A program made the translations under genes and the position numbers. A DNA stretch of 64,000 nt. Source: JAFDZW01 sp964404255. Lineage in GTDB: Bacteria; Bacteroidota; Ignavibacteria; Palsa-1295. The DNA lies in contig CAYOJJ010000008.1 of assembly GCA_964404255.1 (NCBI GenBank), positions 1 to 64,000 on the forward strand, written 5' to 3'. Shown here in pieces: positions 25,088 through 34,019 of this stretch (the stretch's first letter is position 1; every line of letters starts with the position of its first letter). The notes below the pieces were generated by a model. That model was given only the letters and a program-made list of their open reading frames with translations, ran no database searches and was not told where the DNA came from.

Positions 25088-25660
25088 ATGTACATTTTTG
25101 TCGGCCTCGGAAACCCCGGGAAAGAATATGACGGGACTCGTCATAATATCGGTTTCGATATTGTCGATCGTCTCGAGACCAAACTTAGCCGCTCGCAAGG
25201 CTGGCGCCCGGGAAAAGGGGAGTATTACTATGCTAAAGGAATGCTTGGCAATCAGGACATTGTCCTGGTAAAGCCGATCACCTTTATGAATCTTTCCGGC
25301 CGTGCCGTTCGCGATGTGATGGCGTTCTTTAAGGCCGAGCTTTCGGAAGTCGTCGTGATCTGCGATGATATTGCTATTCCTCCGGGTTCGTTGCGTCTTC
25401 GCCTTCGCGGTTCCGATGGCGGTCACAATGGCCTTACATCGGTAATCTATGAAACCGGCAGCGATGAATTCGTCCGCATGCGCTGCGGCGTAGGCAATAA
25501 CTTCCATCGCGGCGAACAGGCCCGTTACGTCCTCTCAAAATTCAAAGAAGACGAAAAGCCGTTGATAGAAGAAATGACTATCCGCGCAGTAGAAAGCTGT
25601 ATCGAGATCGTAAATCAGGGAGCAGAGAAAGCCATGAATGTGGTGAATAAGAAGATATGA
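25088..25660 (+). CDS. pth: Peptidyl-tRNA hydrolase
   Basis: 190 residues, the normal size. Releases tRNA from peptidyl-tRNA that has dropped off ribosomes; cytoplasmic. Visible: FVGLGNPGKEYDGTRHNIGF with Asn10 and catalytic His19, KPITFMNLSGRAV, and VICDDIAIPPGSLRLRLRGS with the conserved Asp, then SDGGHNGL. It follows the rplY terminator by 20 bases, so it needs its own promoter or read-through. Confidence 0.97.
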   Translation: MYIFVGLGNPGKEYDGTRHNIGFDIVDRLETKLSRSQGWRPGKGEYYYAKGMLGNQDIVLVKPITFMNLSGRAVRDVMAFFKAELSEVVVICDDIAIPPGSLRLRLRGSDGGHNGLTSVIYETGSDEFVRMRCGVGNNFHRGEQARYVLSKFKEDEKPLIEEMTIRAVESCIEIVNQGAEKAMNVVNKKI

Positions 25661-25667
25661 TTCAAAT

Positions 25668-25778
25668 CTGTAGTTGTTGGGGATTTACCTTTTCCTCTTT
25701 TCACGAGATGACTACTGTGCGCTACCTTCTCTTTTGTCCTGCTCTTTGATGGCAGGTTATTCATAAGCCCAACAACAG
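25668..25778. other. Structured intergenic element of unknown nature
   Basis: GTTGTTGGG (25673-25681) is the exact reverse complement of CCCAACAAC (25768-25776), closing a ~100-base segment. Inside, ACCT (25687-25690) could pair with AGGT (25754-25757), while CCTGC (25738-25742) could pair with GCAGG (25752-25756); these two inner helices exclude each other. There is no T tract at the end, so it is not a simple terminator. It matches no RNA family I know. Confidence 0.3.
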
Positions 25779-25786
25779 TAAATTCC

Positions 25787-25795
25787 GTATATTTA
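25787..25795 (+). promoter_or_regulatory. Candidate -10 region GTATATTTA
   Basis: Resembles the GTATATTYG motif seen before three other starts; it lies 27 bases before the lipoprotein ATG at 25823. No clear -33 element. Confidence 0.3.
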
Positions 25796-25822
25796 ATATT
25801 CAAACTATCTTAAACGAGTTCT

Positions 25823-26461
25823 ATGAAACCTTGTTTTTTACTCCTCCTGGTTTTTCTCTGTTTTGGTTGTTCTGAGCCAACTACAAGCTCGCTGCAAACA
25901 GCAGAAGTACACCCTCCCAAAGCAGGCAGTTGGTTTAGATTTACGGGTACCCAGATCGATACCAATGGCACTGTTGAGTCTCATACATGGTCGGAATTAG
26001 ATTCGGTAGTAGAATCTGGTCTCTCTATATACGGAAGAGATAATGTTTGTCATTTTAGGATTACCCATAATGACGATCCTTATGTATCGGAAATATACGT
26101 TAATTATAAGTCTAACGGAGATATAGAGCTATATACTCAACAATCTTTGGTTGAGCCCTGGATTTTGCTTCCCTTCGGTTCACATCTAATGTATAATTAT
26201 AGTACTCTAACAGATAAGGATACAATGGCATATGTAGGGGAAGCTACTATTAATATAGATGGAGTGCCTTATAATACTTCAAAAGTACAACAGTCTTCCT
26301 TATTACTGGAAAACCCATCCGAGCCTGAACATTTTAGTGCCGTTTTTTCTTATAGTCCGACATTGGGCTATTGGGTTGAGGTTACGGAGAGCGACCCCGT
26401 TAAATGGACAACCAAGCAAGAGGGTAAAAATTATCTGTTGACGAGCTATGCACTTAAATAG
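25823..26461 (+). CDS. Lipoprotein of unknown function
   Basis: 212 residues. Signal with lipobox CFGC at about residues 13-16. The mature part is beta-rich with GSWFRFTGTQIDTNGTVESH and a C-terminal YSPTLGYWVEV; it loosely resembles lipoproteins that carry a lipocalin- or YceI-like sandwich but I do not recognise a family. Codon choice is noticeably more A/T-rich than in neighbours, and the gene stands alone between a structured intergenic stretch and a 205-base gap, so recent acquisition is possible. Confidence 0.6.
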   Translation: MKPCFLLLLVFLCFGCSEPTTSSLQTAEVHPPKAGSWFRFTGTQIDTNGTVESHTWSELDSVVESGLSIYGRDNVCHFRITHNDDPYVSEIYVNYKSNGDIELYTQQSLVEPWILLPFGSHLMYNYSTLTDKDTMAYVGEATINIDGVPYNTSKVQQSSLLLENPSEPEHFSAVFSYSPTLGYWVEVTESDPVKWTTKQEGKNYLLTSYALK

Positions 26462-26580
26462 GTAAAAAATTAATACCGTCGGGACTAACCTTTTAATTTC
26501 CAAGAGGATTAAGGTGTATTGATACTGTTGTATAACTTAATTTCAAAACCCATTTTTAGGGCAGGGAAGCCAGTTTTTTC

Positions 26581-26589
26581 GTATTTTCG
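26581..26589 (+). promoter_or_regulatory. Candidate -10 region GTATTTTCG upstream of hppA
   Basis: Variant of the GTATATTYG motif, 77 bases before the hppA start. The rest of the 205-base gap (26462-26666) is AT-rich with no gene and no convincing hairpin. Confidence 0.3.
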
Positions 26590-26666
26590 CACTTTCATAA
26601 TCATCATATATCCCTTGCGTTAACGGGGTATTTTACGGCTTTTATTTAACTCTACGCTATAGAATA

Positions 26667-28883
26667 ATGGAATTAGCAATCGTTCTAGGTACCAGTGTTA
26701 TCGGCTTGCTATTCGCAGGCTTATACCTGATCCCCAATGTCATGAAACGTGACCAGGGCACACCCGCCATGCAGAAGATATCTAATGCTATCAAGCAGGG
26801 TGCGGAAGCCTTCTTGCGTCGCCAAAATAAAACCATCATCTTATTGGCCGTCGTGGTCGCTGCGGTTATCTTTATAGTGTACGGGTTTGTCCGTGCTCAT
26901 AACGAGCATGATCCGGTTGCCAGCACAACCACCCTTGCATTCTGGACAACGCTCAGCTTCGTGCTTGGTGCGTTGTGCTCGGTAGGTTCGGGCTATATCG
27001 GTATGTGGGTTTCGATCCGTACTAATATCCGTACGGCAAGTGCTGCTACAAAGTCGCTCAACGATGCGCTGCAAACGGCTCTTCGCGGCGGTGCAGTATC
27101 GGGATTGTTCGTAGTATCGTTATCGCTTCTTGGTGTTGCCGGTCTTTTCGCCATCGTTCAGGCGATGGGTGTTGTCGGAACAGCCGATCAGGACGTTGCT
27201 AAAATTCCGCTGCTTATTGGCGGTTACGGTTTCGGAGCTTCGTTCGTAGCGCTCTTTGCTCAGCTTGGTGGTGGTATCTATACCAAAGCTGCTGACGTCG
27301 GTGCTGACCTCGTTGGTAAAGTGGAAGCCGGTATTCCGGAAGACGATCCGCGTAACCCTGCCGTAGTTGCCGATCTCGTGGGCGATAACGTCGGTGATTG
27401 TGCTGGTCGTGGTGCTGACCTTTTCGAATCGACCGCTGCCGAAAACATCGGTGCGATGATTCTCGCTGCAGGCCTCTTCGTAGCCAACCCGGGTGCCTTC
27501 AAAGTCGGCATTCTCGGCGTATTGTTATTCCCGCTCGTCGCAAGAGCCTTCGGGCTTCTTTCTTCGATCGTCGGTATCATGTCCGTAAAAGCCAAAGAGA
27601 CCGAAGATCCGATGAAGGCACTTAATCGCGGTTATTATGTAACGACCATTCTTGCTGCTGCCGGATTCTTTATCGCTTCCAAATGGCTCCTTGCTCCTGC
27701 CGATCCGAACGGCCCGGCAGCCGGTGCATGGTTGAGCTTCTTCATTTGTGGTGTGATCGGTCTTGTTACTGCTCAGGCTTTCGTGTTCATTACCCAGTAT
27801 TACACCGAGTATCGTTACCGTCCGGTTAAGAGCATTGCAGAAGCATCGCAGACCGGCCCGGCCACAAACATTATCGCCGGTATTGCCGTCGGTTTTGAAA
27901 ACGTAGCCTATCCGATCCTTGTCATCGGTGCAGCTATCATCTCTTCGTATTTCATTGGAGATGGCAGCGGCTTACAGCATGCCGGTTTATTCGGTACTGC
28001 CGTTGCTACGATGGGTATGCTTGGTACAGCCGCTTATATCCTTGCTATGGATACCTTCGGCCCGATCACCGATAATGCCGGTGGTATCGTAGAAATGAGC
28101 CAGCAGCCGGATCATATTCGTGAGAAGACTGACCGCCTCGACGCCGTTGGTAACACCACGAAAGCTCTTACCAAAGGATATGCAGTAGGTTCTGCCGCAC
28201 TCGCAGCCTTCTTGTTGTTCTCGGCTTATCTCGATGAACTCGCCCATTACGGGTTGAATCTTACGGCTGTGGATCTTACGAAGCCGGAAGTATTCGTAGC
28301 TGCTGCCCTTGGTGGTATGCTGGTATTCCTCTTTACCTCGATGGCTATCAAAGCTGTCGGTAAGACTGCCTACGCTGTTATCAATGACGTTCGCGCGCAG
28401 TTCAAAGAGAAGCCGGGTATCCTCAAAGGAACCGATGAGCCTGATTATGGCAGAACGGTTGATATCGTTACCCGTGCTTCGCTAAAGGAAATGGTTATGC
28501 CCGGTGTACTTGTTGCTGCAGCACCGGTCGTCGTTGGCTTAGTCTTCAAATGGCTTTATAACATGAAGCTCAACGGTGCAGACCCGTCAACAAACCCGCG
28601 CCTTGCATCGGGTGGTGAAGCCGTTGCCGGCTTCCTCATGGTTGCAACCATCGTTGGTATTCTTGTTGCATTGCTGCTCAATAATGGTGGCGGTGCCTGG
28701 GATAATGCCAAGAAGTTTATTGAAATGGGCAGCTTTGGTGGCAAGCGTTCTGAAGCTCATAAAGCAGCCGTCGTTGGCGATACGGTTGGCGATCCATTCA
28801 AGGATACAGCCGGCCCGTCACTTCACGTGCTCATCAAGTTGATCTCGACGCTCACCCTTGTATTAGCACCGCTGTTCATCTAA
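26667..28883 (+). CDS. hppA: Membrane-bound H+-translocating pyrophosphatase, K+-independent type
   Basis: 738 residues with about 16 transmembrane helices. Hydrolyses pyrophosphate and pumps protons out of the cytoplasm. Active-site signatures: GGGIYTKAADVGADLVGK (about residues 200-217), EDDPRNPAVVADLVGDNVGD with the Mg-PPi aspartates, and near the C-terminus VVGDTVGDPFKDTAGPSLH. The segment GNTTKALTKG carries Lys where K+-dependent enzymes have Ala; in this family that Lys replaces the K+ requirement, so a K+-independent H+ pump is expected. It recovers energy from biosynthetic pyrophosphate. Single gene between a 205-base gap and a strong terminator. No Shine-Dalgarno site is visible. Confidence 0.97.
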   Translation: MELAIVLGTSVIGLLFAGLYLIPNVMKRDQGTPAMQKISNAIKQGAEAFLRRQNKTIILLAVVVAAVIFIVYGFVRAHNEHDPVASTTTLAFWTTLSFVLGALCSVGSGYIGMWVSIRTNIRTASAATKSLNDALQTALRGGAVSGLFVVSLSLLGVAGLFAIVQAMGVVGTADQDVAKIPLLIGGYGFGASFVALFAQLGGGIYTKAADVGADLVGKVEAGIPEDDPRNPAVVADLVGDNVGDCAGRGADLFESTAAENIGAMILAAGLFVANPGAFKVGILGVLLFPLVARAFGLLSSIVGIMSVKAKETEDPMKALNRGYYVTTILAAAGFFIASKWLLAPADPNGPAAGAWLSFFICGVIGLVTAQAFVFITQYYTEYRYRPVKSIAEASQTGPATNIIAGIAVGFENVAYPILVIGAAIISSYFIGDGSGLQHAGLFGTAVATMGMLGTAAYILAMDTFGPITDNAGGIVEMSQQPDHIREKTDRLDAVGNTTKALTKGYAVGSAALAAFLLFSAYLDELAHYGLNLTAVDLTKPEVFVAAALGGMLVFLFTSMAIKAVGKTAYAVINDVRAQFKEKPGILKGTDEPDYGRTVDIVTRASLKEMVMPGVLVAAAPVVVGLVFKWLYNMKLNGADPSTNPRLASGGEAVAGFLMVATIVGILVALLLNNGGGAWDNAKKFIEMGSFGGKRSEAHKAAVVGDTVGDPFKDTAGPSLHVLIKLISTLTLVLAPLFI

Positions 28884-28901
28884 TTGATGAATGTCGATCT
28901 T

Positions 28902-28934
28902 ACGCTGCCGATAGTACTATCGGCAGCGTTTTTA
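28902..28934 (+). terminator. Strong terminator after hppA
   Basis: A 13-bp perfect stem: ACGCTGCCGATAG (28902-28914) and CTATCGGCAGCGT (28917-28929) with a two-base centre, then T5. Confidence 0.93.
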
Positions 28935-28986
28935 TTTTTATAAAGAATTTCGTGCACTGTTAAAGATCAGTAGCCGTTTTGTATCC

Positions 28987-29829
28987 ATGACCCGAATAAC
29001 TGCGCTCCTTGCAGCCTTGGTATTATTGTTTGCTGCCGGTACTTCTTTAGCTCAGGAAATGGTATTTGAATCGGTGAGCCTTTCCCCGTGGGTACAGGCT
29101 CGCGGTTCTTTTCTTGAGCCGAACCGATTTGAAGTTGCAAAAGATGTTTCGAGAACCAGGTTGCGTCTTGAAATGGGATATGGCGGCGATCTTTTCAAGA
29201 TCAAAGATTTTAGTTTCGGCGGAGAAGGTCTGGTGTGGAGCGGCTTAAAGTATTATTCCGATTTTCGTTTTCCGGTAGAAACAGCCGATTATTTCTTCGG
29301 TATCTATTCTGTGTTCCCTTTAGGGGTTTCATATAGGGGGGAGCGTCTGCCGCTTCGCATAAGGCTTAGCCATATCTCTTCTCATCTTGTCGATGGCTCC
29401 AAAGACCAGGTGGTAGGAGGTTCGAGCAGTCATTACAGCAGAGAATTCATTTCTGCAGAGACGCAGATCATGCCCCATAAAGAAGGAGATTGGTTTGCCA
29501 TTTCAGGCGGAATTAAGTACGTTTTTCACCAGATTACTCATGTAGAACCGGAATTGCAAGTGCCAGTGACAATAGATATTATACCGATCTTTCGTCCGCA
29601 TTCGAGTTATCTATTTGCCACGCTCTCTACTGCCGGAAGTCCTTCGTTTCCTCAATACTCGGCTGATCTAACCTTGAGGATCAATACTCTGCACCAGACC
29701 TATCTCGACCTCTATGGAGAATACCACTATGGAGCATCCCGATATGGCATCGAGGGTAATTATAAGGAAAGCGGTTATGAATTTGGGGTTCGGGTATCTG
29801 CCTTGCCGTTCAAAGTTACCGAGGAGTAG
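28987..29829 (+). CDS. Outer-membrane protein, DUF1207-like
   Basis: 280 residues. Signal peptide of about 22 residues (cleavage after SLAQ). The rest alternates as beta strands rich in aromatic and charged residues, and includes LPLRIRLSHISSHLVDGS and a C-terminal strand region YGIEGNYKESGYEFGVRV, which recalls DUF1207 outer-membrane proteins; the assignment is by pattern only. Function unknown. The M50 protease gene starts 8 bases after the stop, so both are probably transcribed together. Confidence 0.6.
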   Translation: MTRITALLAALVLLFAAGTSLAQEMVFESVSLSPWVQARGSFLEPNRFEVAKDVSRTRLRLEMGYGGDLFKIKDFSFGGEGLVWSGLKYYSDFRFPVETADYFFGIYSVFPLGVSYRGERLPLRIRLSHISSHLVDGSKDQVVGGSSSHYSREFISAETQIMPHKEGDWFAISGGIKYVFHQITHVEPELQVPVTIDIIPIFRPHSSYLFATLSTAGSPSFPQYSADLTLRINTLHQTYLDLYGEYHYGASRYGIEGNYKESGYEFGVRVSALPFKVTEE

Positions 29830-29837
29830 TACTATTC

Positions 29838-30848
29838 ATGCTTGAACAAATCCAGTCAAGGTTCGATACAATTTTTGGTAAGCAGCGTATCTGGCTCCAC
29901 CTTGCATTATTTATTCTTACTCTTTTTACGACTACTCTTGCCGGTGTAGCCTGGGCCGGTCACAATCCGCTTGATCTTGAAAATCTACCGTATGGATTGG
30001 AATATTCCGTATTGTTATTGCTTTTTTTAAGCGCCCATGAGTTCGGGCATTTCTTTGCTGCCCGGTACCATAATGTGGATGCGACGCTTCCGTTTTATAT
30101 TCCGTTTCCGGGTGTTCTTTTCGGTATGACTCCGAACTTTGGTACCTTCGGCGCAGTGATAAGGACACGAAGCCGGCTGCCAAGTAAAAAAGTTATTTTT
30201 GACATCGGGATAGCAGGTCCTATCGCTGGATTTATTGTCTGCCTGCTCATCCTTGCTATCGGGTTTCTTACGCTTCCCGGTATTGAATATTTGCAACACA
30301 TACATCCCGGCTATCCGAATTATCCCCACGATCCTGGTGGCGATCTTGCTTTTGGCAAGACTATAATGTATGTTCTTTTTGAGAAGATATTTGCCCGTTC
30401 CGGTGCATACGTTCCTCCGATGACGGAGATATACCATTACCCGATGCTTTGTGCTGCATGGTTCGGGTTATTTGTCACCTCGTTAAATTTGTTACCCGTC
30501 GGCCAGCTTGATGGCGGTCATACCACGTATGGATTATTTTCAAAACGAGCGCACCGCAACATCGGCATTGCTACGGTTATGTTGTTAGGTGCTCTTTCGA
30601 TACCTGAATTACTTGTTGAATTGCTTCCGGCCAGTATGTCGTCCTTCAAAGCAATATTAATACCATTCACATTGAACGGGGGCTCTACCTGGTTCTTCTG
30701 GGTCATTATGATTCTCCTGGTCATCCGTTTCCGTCACCCGGAAACGGCCGATGAATCGCCGCTCGATTTCAAAAGGAAAATGGTAGGTGTATTGACGCTT
30801 CTTATGTTCATACTTTGTTTTACTCCGGCACCACTTGTTATCCAGTAA
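29838..30848 (+). CDS. Site-2 protease family (M50) membrane metalloprotease
   Basis: 336 residues. Intramembrane zinc protease. The active-site motif HEFGH is at residues 67-71, and the third zinc ligand motif LDGGH follows in NLLPVGQLDGGH (about 220-231). About seven transmembrane segments, no PDZ domain, and a loop with FYIPFPGVLFGMTPNFGTFG between them, as in the plant EGY and cyanobacterial S2P group. Substrates unknown; such proteases usually process membrane-bound regulators. Paired with an outer-membrane protein gene upstream. Convergent with the GT9 gene 22 bases downstream without a visible terminator. Confidence 0.9.
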   Translation: MLEQIQSRFDTIFGKQRIWLHLALFILTLFTTTLAGVAWAGHNPLDLENLPYGLEYSVLLLLFLSAHEFGHFFAARYHNVDATLPFYIPFPGVLFGMTPNFGTFGAVIRTRSRLPSKKVIFDIGIAGPIAGFIVCLLILAIGFLTLPGIEYLQHIHPGYPNYPHDPGGDLAFGKTIMYVLFEKIFARSGAYVPPMTEIYHYPMLCAAWFGLFVTSLNLLPVGQLDGGHTTYGLFSKRAHRNIGIATVMLLGALSIPELLVELLPASMSSFKAILIPFTLNGGSTWFFWVIMILLVIRFRHPETADESPLDFKRKMVGVLTLLMFILCFTPAPLVIQ

Positions 30849-30870
30849 GAAGAGCTTTCTTTCCGAACAC

Positions 30871-32154
30871 CTAAGAAGTAAACTGAAGATCGGAAACTTC
30901 GATAGGTGGTACAATAACGGTTCGATAAGGGTCTGTATAAGTGATGATCTGTTTTTCGGGCTTCTCTGCACTTAATAATTCTATTGCAGCCTGAAATACC
31001 GGTTCAATAAGTATAGTAGTAACGGGTTCTTTTTCTTTTGGTATGAATATTCTGGCAGGTACGCGATAGGGCAACCATTCATTGTGCCTCAAAAAAAAGC
31101 CGATCACCGGTTTTCGCTCAGCACTGGAAAGATGAATGACTGAAGTATCCGGAGTAATGACAAGATCGCTAAAACGGATCAAAGCCGTAAGCTCATGGAG
31201 GTCTTTGGTAGGAAAGTAGTGAATTCTCTTATTATTTTCTTTTGAAGCAAGATAATCCGTTAGTTCTTTCTCCCTATTAGGAGAAGAAGAGAGTGCTACC
31301 AACAGGTCGGGGAAATATTTGGTAAGCCGGTTGGCCAATTGATAATTGTTCTCGTATCCCCATTCTCTATAAGTATTGGCCGATTCGGTATTAAACACAA
31401 TAAATCGTGAAGAAGCCGTTATAGCAAGTAATTCATTGGCTCGCTGTTTTATTGCCTGTTCGTTTTCTTTACAAATGGAAAGTGAGAGGAAGCGTAGTTC
31501 ATCGTGTACCTTCAGATCGATACTTTGTTCGAGCATCGCCTGCAATTGTACCGGCATTGGGATAAGGTATTCCAGATCCGGTAATTCAATGGTTTTTGAG
31601 AAAATCTCTTCATGACGTTCCGGATTAGTCGAGACGGTCGTTACCCGATAGGCTTTTGGCGCACATCGCCAGGCCATAATGGCACTCTTGGTGCGCTTAT
31701 GGAGTGTGCAGCAGAATACGAGGTCGTACTGCTCTTCGCGGCATCGTTTGTATTCGGCCTTTAATTGCTGTTTGTCTTTTTTTGTAAGATCGAATACCAG
31801 ATCGACATCCGGGTCACAGCGAAGCAGGTCGATATTTCTAAAACTACCTGCTATACCTATCTTAATTTCAGGGTTTGCTTGTTTTAATATCCGCCAAAGA
31901 GGGGAAGTGACGACCATGTCCCCGATTGCATCGGTACGAAGAATAAGGACTTTCTTAATATCGCTGAGTGGAAGCTTCCCCTTTATTTTTTTTGTCCTCA
32001 TTAGCTTACCCAATAGCCCGAGGGTAAGAGCTTTATTGAAACGCTCGATCTTTTGAATAATACGTTTTCTCAGTGGCCAGCCAAAATGATATTCCTTCTC
32101 AGCCCGTCGTTTTTTGACGTATGCTGCCTTTGTTTGTTGCTGGGAAGAACTCAT
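30871..32154 (-). CDS. Family 9 glycosyltransferase (heptosyltransferase-like)
   Basis: 427 residues. GT-B enzyme of the LPS heptosyltransferase family, cytoplasmic face of the inner membrane. Family signatures: VLILRTDAIGDMVVTSPLWR (about residues 68-87, the nucleotide-fold entry), and near the C-terminal domain LIRFSDLVITPDTSVIHLSSA (about 330-350), which carries the D-T-S-xxH donor-binding motif. The N-terminus is extended by ~65 basic residues compared with short GT9 proteins. Third gene of the LPS-type cluster, 5 bases after the MsbA-like gene. Sugar donor unknown; no ADP-heptose synthesis gene is nearby. Confidence 0.87.
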   Translation of the reverse strand: MSSSQQQTKAAYVKKRRAEKEYHFGWPLRKRIIQKIERFNKALTLGLLGKLMRTKKIKGKLPLSDIKKVLILRTDAIGDMVVTSPLWRILKQANPEIKIGIAGSFRNIDLLRCDPDVDLVFDLTKKDKQQLKAEYKRCREEQYDLVFCCTLHKRTKSAIMAWRCAPKAYRVTTVSTNPERHEEIFSKTIELPDLEYLIPMPVQLQAMLEQSIDLKVHDELRFLSLSICKENEQAIKQRANELLAITASSRFIVFNTESANTYREWGYENNYQLANRLTKYFPDLLVALSSSPNREKELTDYLASKENNKRIHYFPTKDLHELTALIRFSDLVITPDTSVIHLSSAERKPVIGFFLRHNEWLPYRVPARIFIPKEKEPVTTILIEPVFQAAIELLSAEKPEKQIITYTDPYRTVIVPPIEVSDLQFTS

Positions 32155-32159
32155 CTATT

Positions 32160-34019
32160 TCAAACTTCAGGGGTAAGGACAAGGCCTTCGGTAGCAGCAC
32201 GCTGCTGAATATGGTATAGCTTGTAATACATGCCATTGGGGTTAGCCAATAACTCTTCATGGGAGCCGAGTTCGACGATCCGGCCTTTGTCGAATACGGC
32301 GATACGATCGGCATGCTGGATCGTCGATAATCGATGGGCGATCACAACGGCCGTTCGCTCGGAGAGGAGACGTTCTATGGCTTCCTGAACCAGCATTTCA
32401 TTTTCAGTATCGAGAGCGCTGGTTGCTTCATCAAAAATAAGAATAGGAGGATTCTTTAATAGTGCACGGGCAATGGCAATACGCTGGCGCTGTCCTCCGG
32501 ATAAGCGCACGCCTCGATCGCCGACCATCGTATCATATCCGTTAGGAAACTGTAGAATGAAATTATGGGCATTGGCAGCTTTGGCGGCTTCAAAGATATC
32601 TTCTTTGGAGGCCTGCTTGTTTCCATAGGCAATATTATTGTAAATCGTATCGTGGAAAAGAATCGTGTCCTGTGTAACGATACCAAAGAGTTTGCGAAGA
32701 GATTGGAGGTCATACTCTTTGAGGTCATGTCTGTCAAAGGAGATGCTTCCGGAGCTTGGATCATAAAAGCGGGCAAGAAGATCGACAAAGGTAGTTTTGC
32801 CGGCGCCGCTTGGCCCGACCAATGCTAAAATCTCCTTCGGTTTGATATCGATGGAAACATCTTTTAAGACTTCCTCCGTACTATTTTGATATTTGAAAGT
32901 AACGTGCGAAACCTCAATTGGCGTCGTATGTTCGATCTGCGCTTTCACTGTTCCGGAAGCAACCGTAGCTTTTGCATCGAGTACGGTAAAGATATTTTCG
33001 GTCGCGGCAGAACCTTCGTGCAACCTCCCGATCACCTCCGATAATGTTCTTACAGGCTGCATCAGGCTGATAAGTGATATTAAGAAAAAGTATAACTGGC
33101 TACCATTTACATTGCCGGCAAAGACCTCTTGACCGCCGAACCAGAGAATTCCGATAAAGCCGCCAACAGCCATCATCTCATTCAAGGGGCTGACGGTCTG
33201 TTTTATTCTAACTAATCTCCTCGAATAAGCAAAATAATTCTTTGTCTCATTCCTGAATCGTTTTACTTCATAATCCTCCATGCCGAAGGATTTTACTACT
33301 TTAATACCGGAAATAAACTCCTGGGCAATACTTACAAAATTTCCAATACCTTCCTGGACTTTATGGGCATATTGCTTCAATCGCTTGCCAATAAAAGTGA
33401 TCAATAAGAGGCTAAGTATGGCAATGCCAAGAGCCACTCCTGTCAGTTCGGCATTTATACTTATCAAAGCATATAAAAAGACCAGTATTTGTATCGGTTC
33501 GCGAATGAGGGTTGTCATGCTCGAAGAGAGCACGGAGTTTACCATTCCCACATCATCGGTCACCCGTACGATCAAATGACCCATCTTTCGATCGTAGAAG
33601 TAATCTAAAGATAGTGTAGAGAGCTTTTCGAAAACCGTATCGCGTATGGATTTGCTCATTCCTCCTTCGACCAATGCCATCACGTAATTAGCAATGTATT
33701 GAAAGAGGTTTTTTAACAGATAAACCACAAAGATAAAAATGCAAACCTTCATAAGGCTTGTGATCTTATCTCCGGTTATGAAATAATTAGTGAATTCATT
33801 TAACCAGTTCTTCTTGCCCATCGAGGGCATCGGCATGCCGCCCATCGGAACACCTTTCATCTGAGCCGTATCACCGGTAAGAATGGACATTGCCGGCAGC
33901 AGGGAAGCCATTGCTACGGCACTGGCAAAGCCAGTAAGAATATTGAAAAAGACCGAAATGGCAAACGTAACCCGGAAGGCCTTTGCGAATGGTAGAAGCC
34001 GCTTATAGTTACGCCACAT
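32160..34019 (-). CDS. MsbA-like ABC transporter (lipid exporter)
   Basis: 619 residues, a half-transporter with fused transmembrane and ATPase domains that works as a homodimer. Six transmembrane helices in about residues 15-340, then the ATPase: Walker A GPSGAGKTT, Q-loop VTQDTILF, signature LSGGQRQRIAIARAL, Walker B ILIFDEATSALD and switch His in IAHRLSTI. Flanked on both sides by GT9 glycosyltransferases and overlapping the upstream one by 11 bases, so flipping of a lipid A or lipooligosaccharide core is the likely job. A Met/Gly/Pro-rich loop (MKGVPMGGMPMPSMG) between helices 1 and 2 is unusual. Other lipid or peptide substrates cannot be excluded. Confidence 0.9.
   Translation of the reverse strand: MWRNYKRLLPFAKAFRVTFAISVFFNILTGFASAVAMASLLPAMSILTGDTAQMKGVPMGGMPMPSMGKKNWLNEFTNYFITGDKITSLMKVCIFIFVVYLLKNLFQYIANYVMALVEGGMSKSIRDTVFEKLSTLSLDYFYDRKMGHLIVRVTDDVGMVNSVLSSSMTTLIREPIQILVFLYALISINAELTGVALGIAILSLLLITFIGKRLKQYAHKVQEGIGNFVSIAQEFISGIKVVKSFGMEDYEVKRFRNETKNYFAYSRRLVRIKQTVSPLNEMMAVGGFIGILWFGGQEVFAGNVNGSQLYFFLISLISLMQPVRTLSEVIGRLHEGSAATENIFTVLDAKATVASGTVKAQIEHTTPIEVSHVTFKYQNSTEEVLKDVSIDIKPKEILALVGPSGAGKTTFVDLLARFYDPSSGSISFDRHDLKEYDLQSLRKLFGIVTQDTILFHDTIYNNIAYGNKQASKEDIFEAAKAANAHNFILQFPNGYDTMVGDRGVRLSGGQRQRIAIARALLKNPPILIFDEATSALDTENEMLVQEAIERLLSERTAVVIAHRLSTIQHADRIAVFDKGRIVELGSHEELLANPNGMYYKLYHIQQRAATEGLVLTPEV

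Noticed and set aside
25615..25803. 62-residue minus-strand frame between pth and the lipoprotein gene
   Set aside because: No family, overlaps the pth 3' end and the structured segment; length is consistent with chance.
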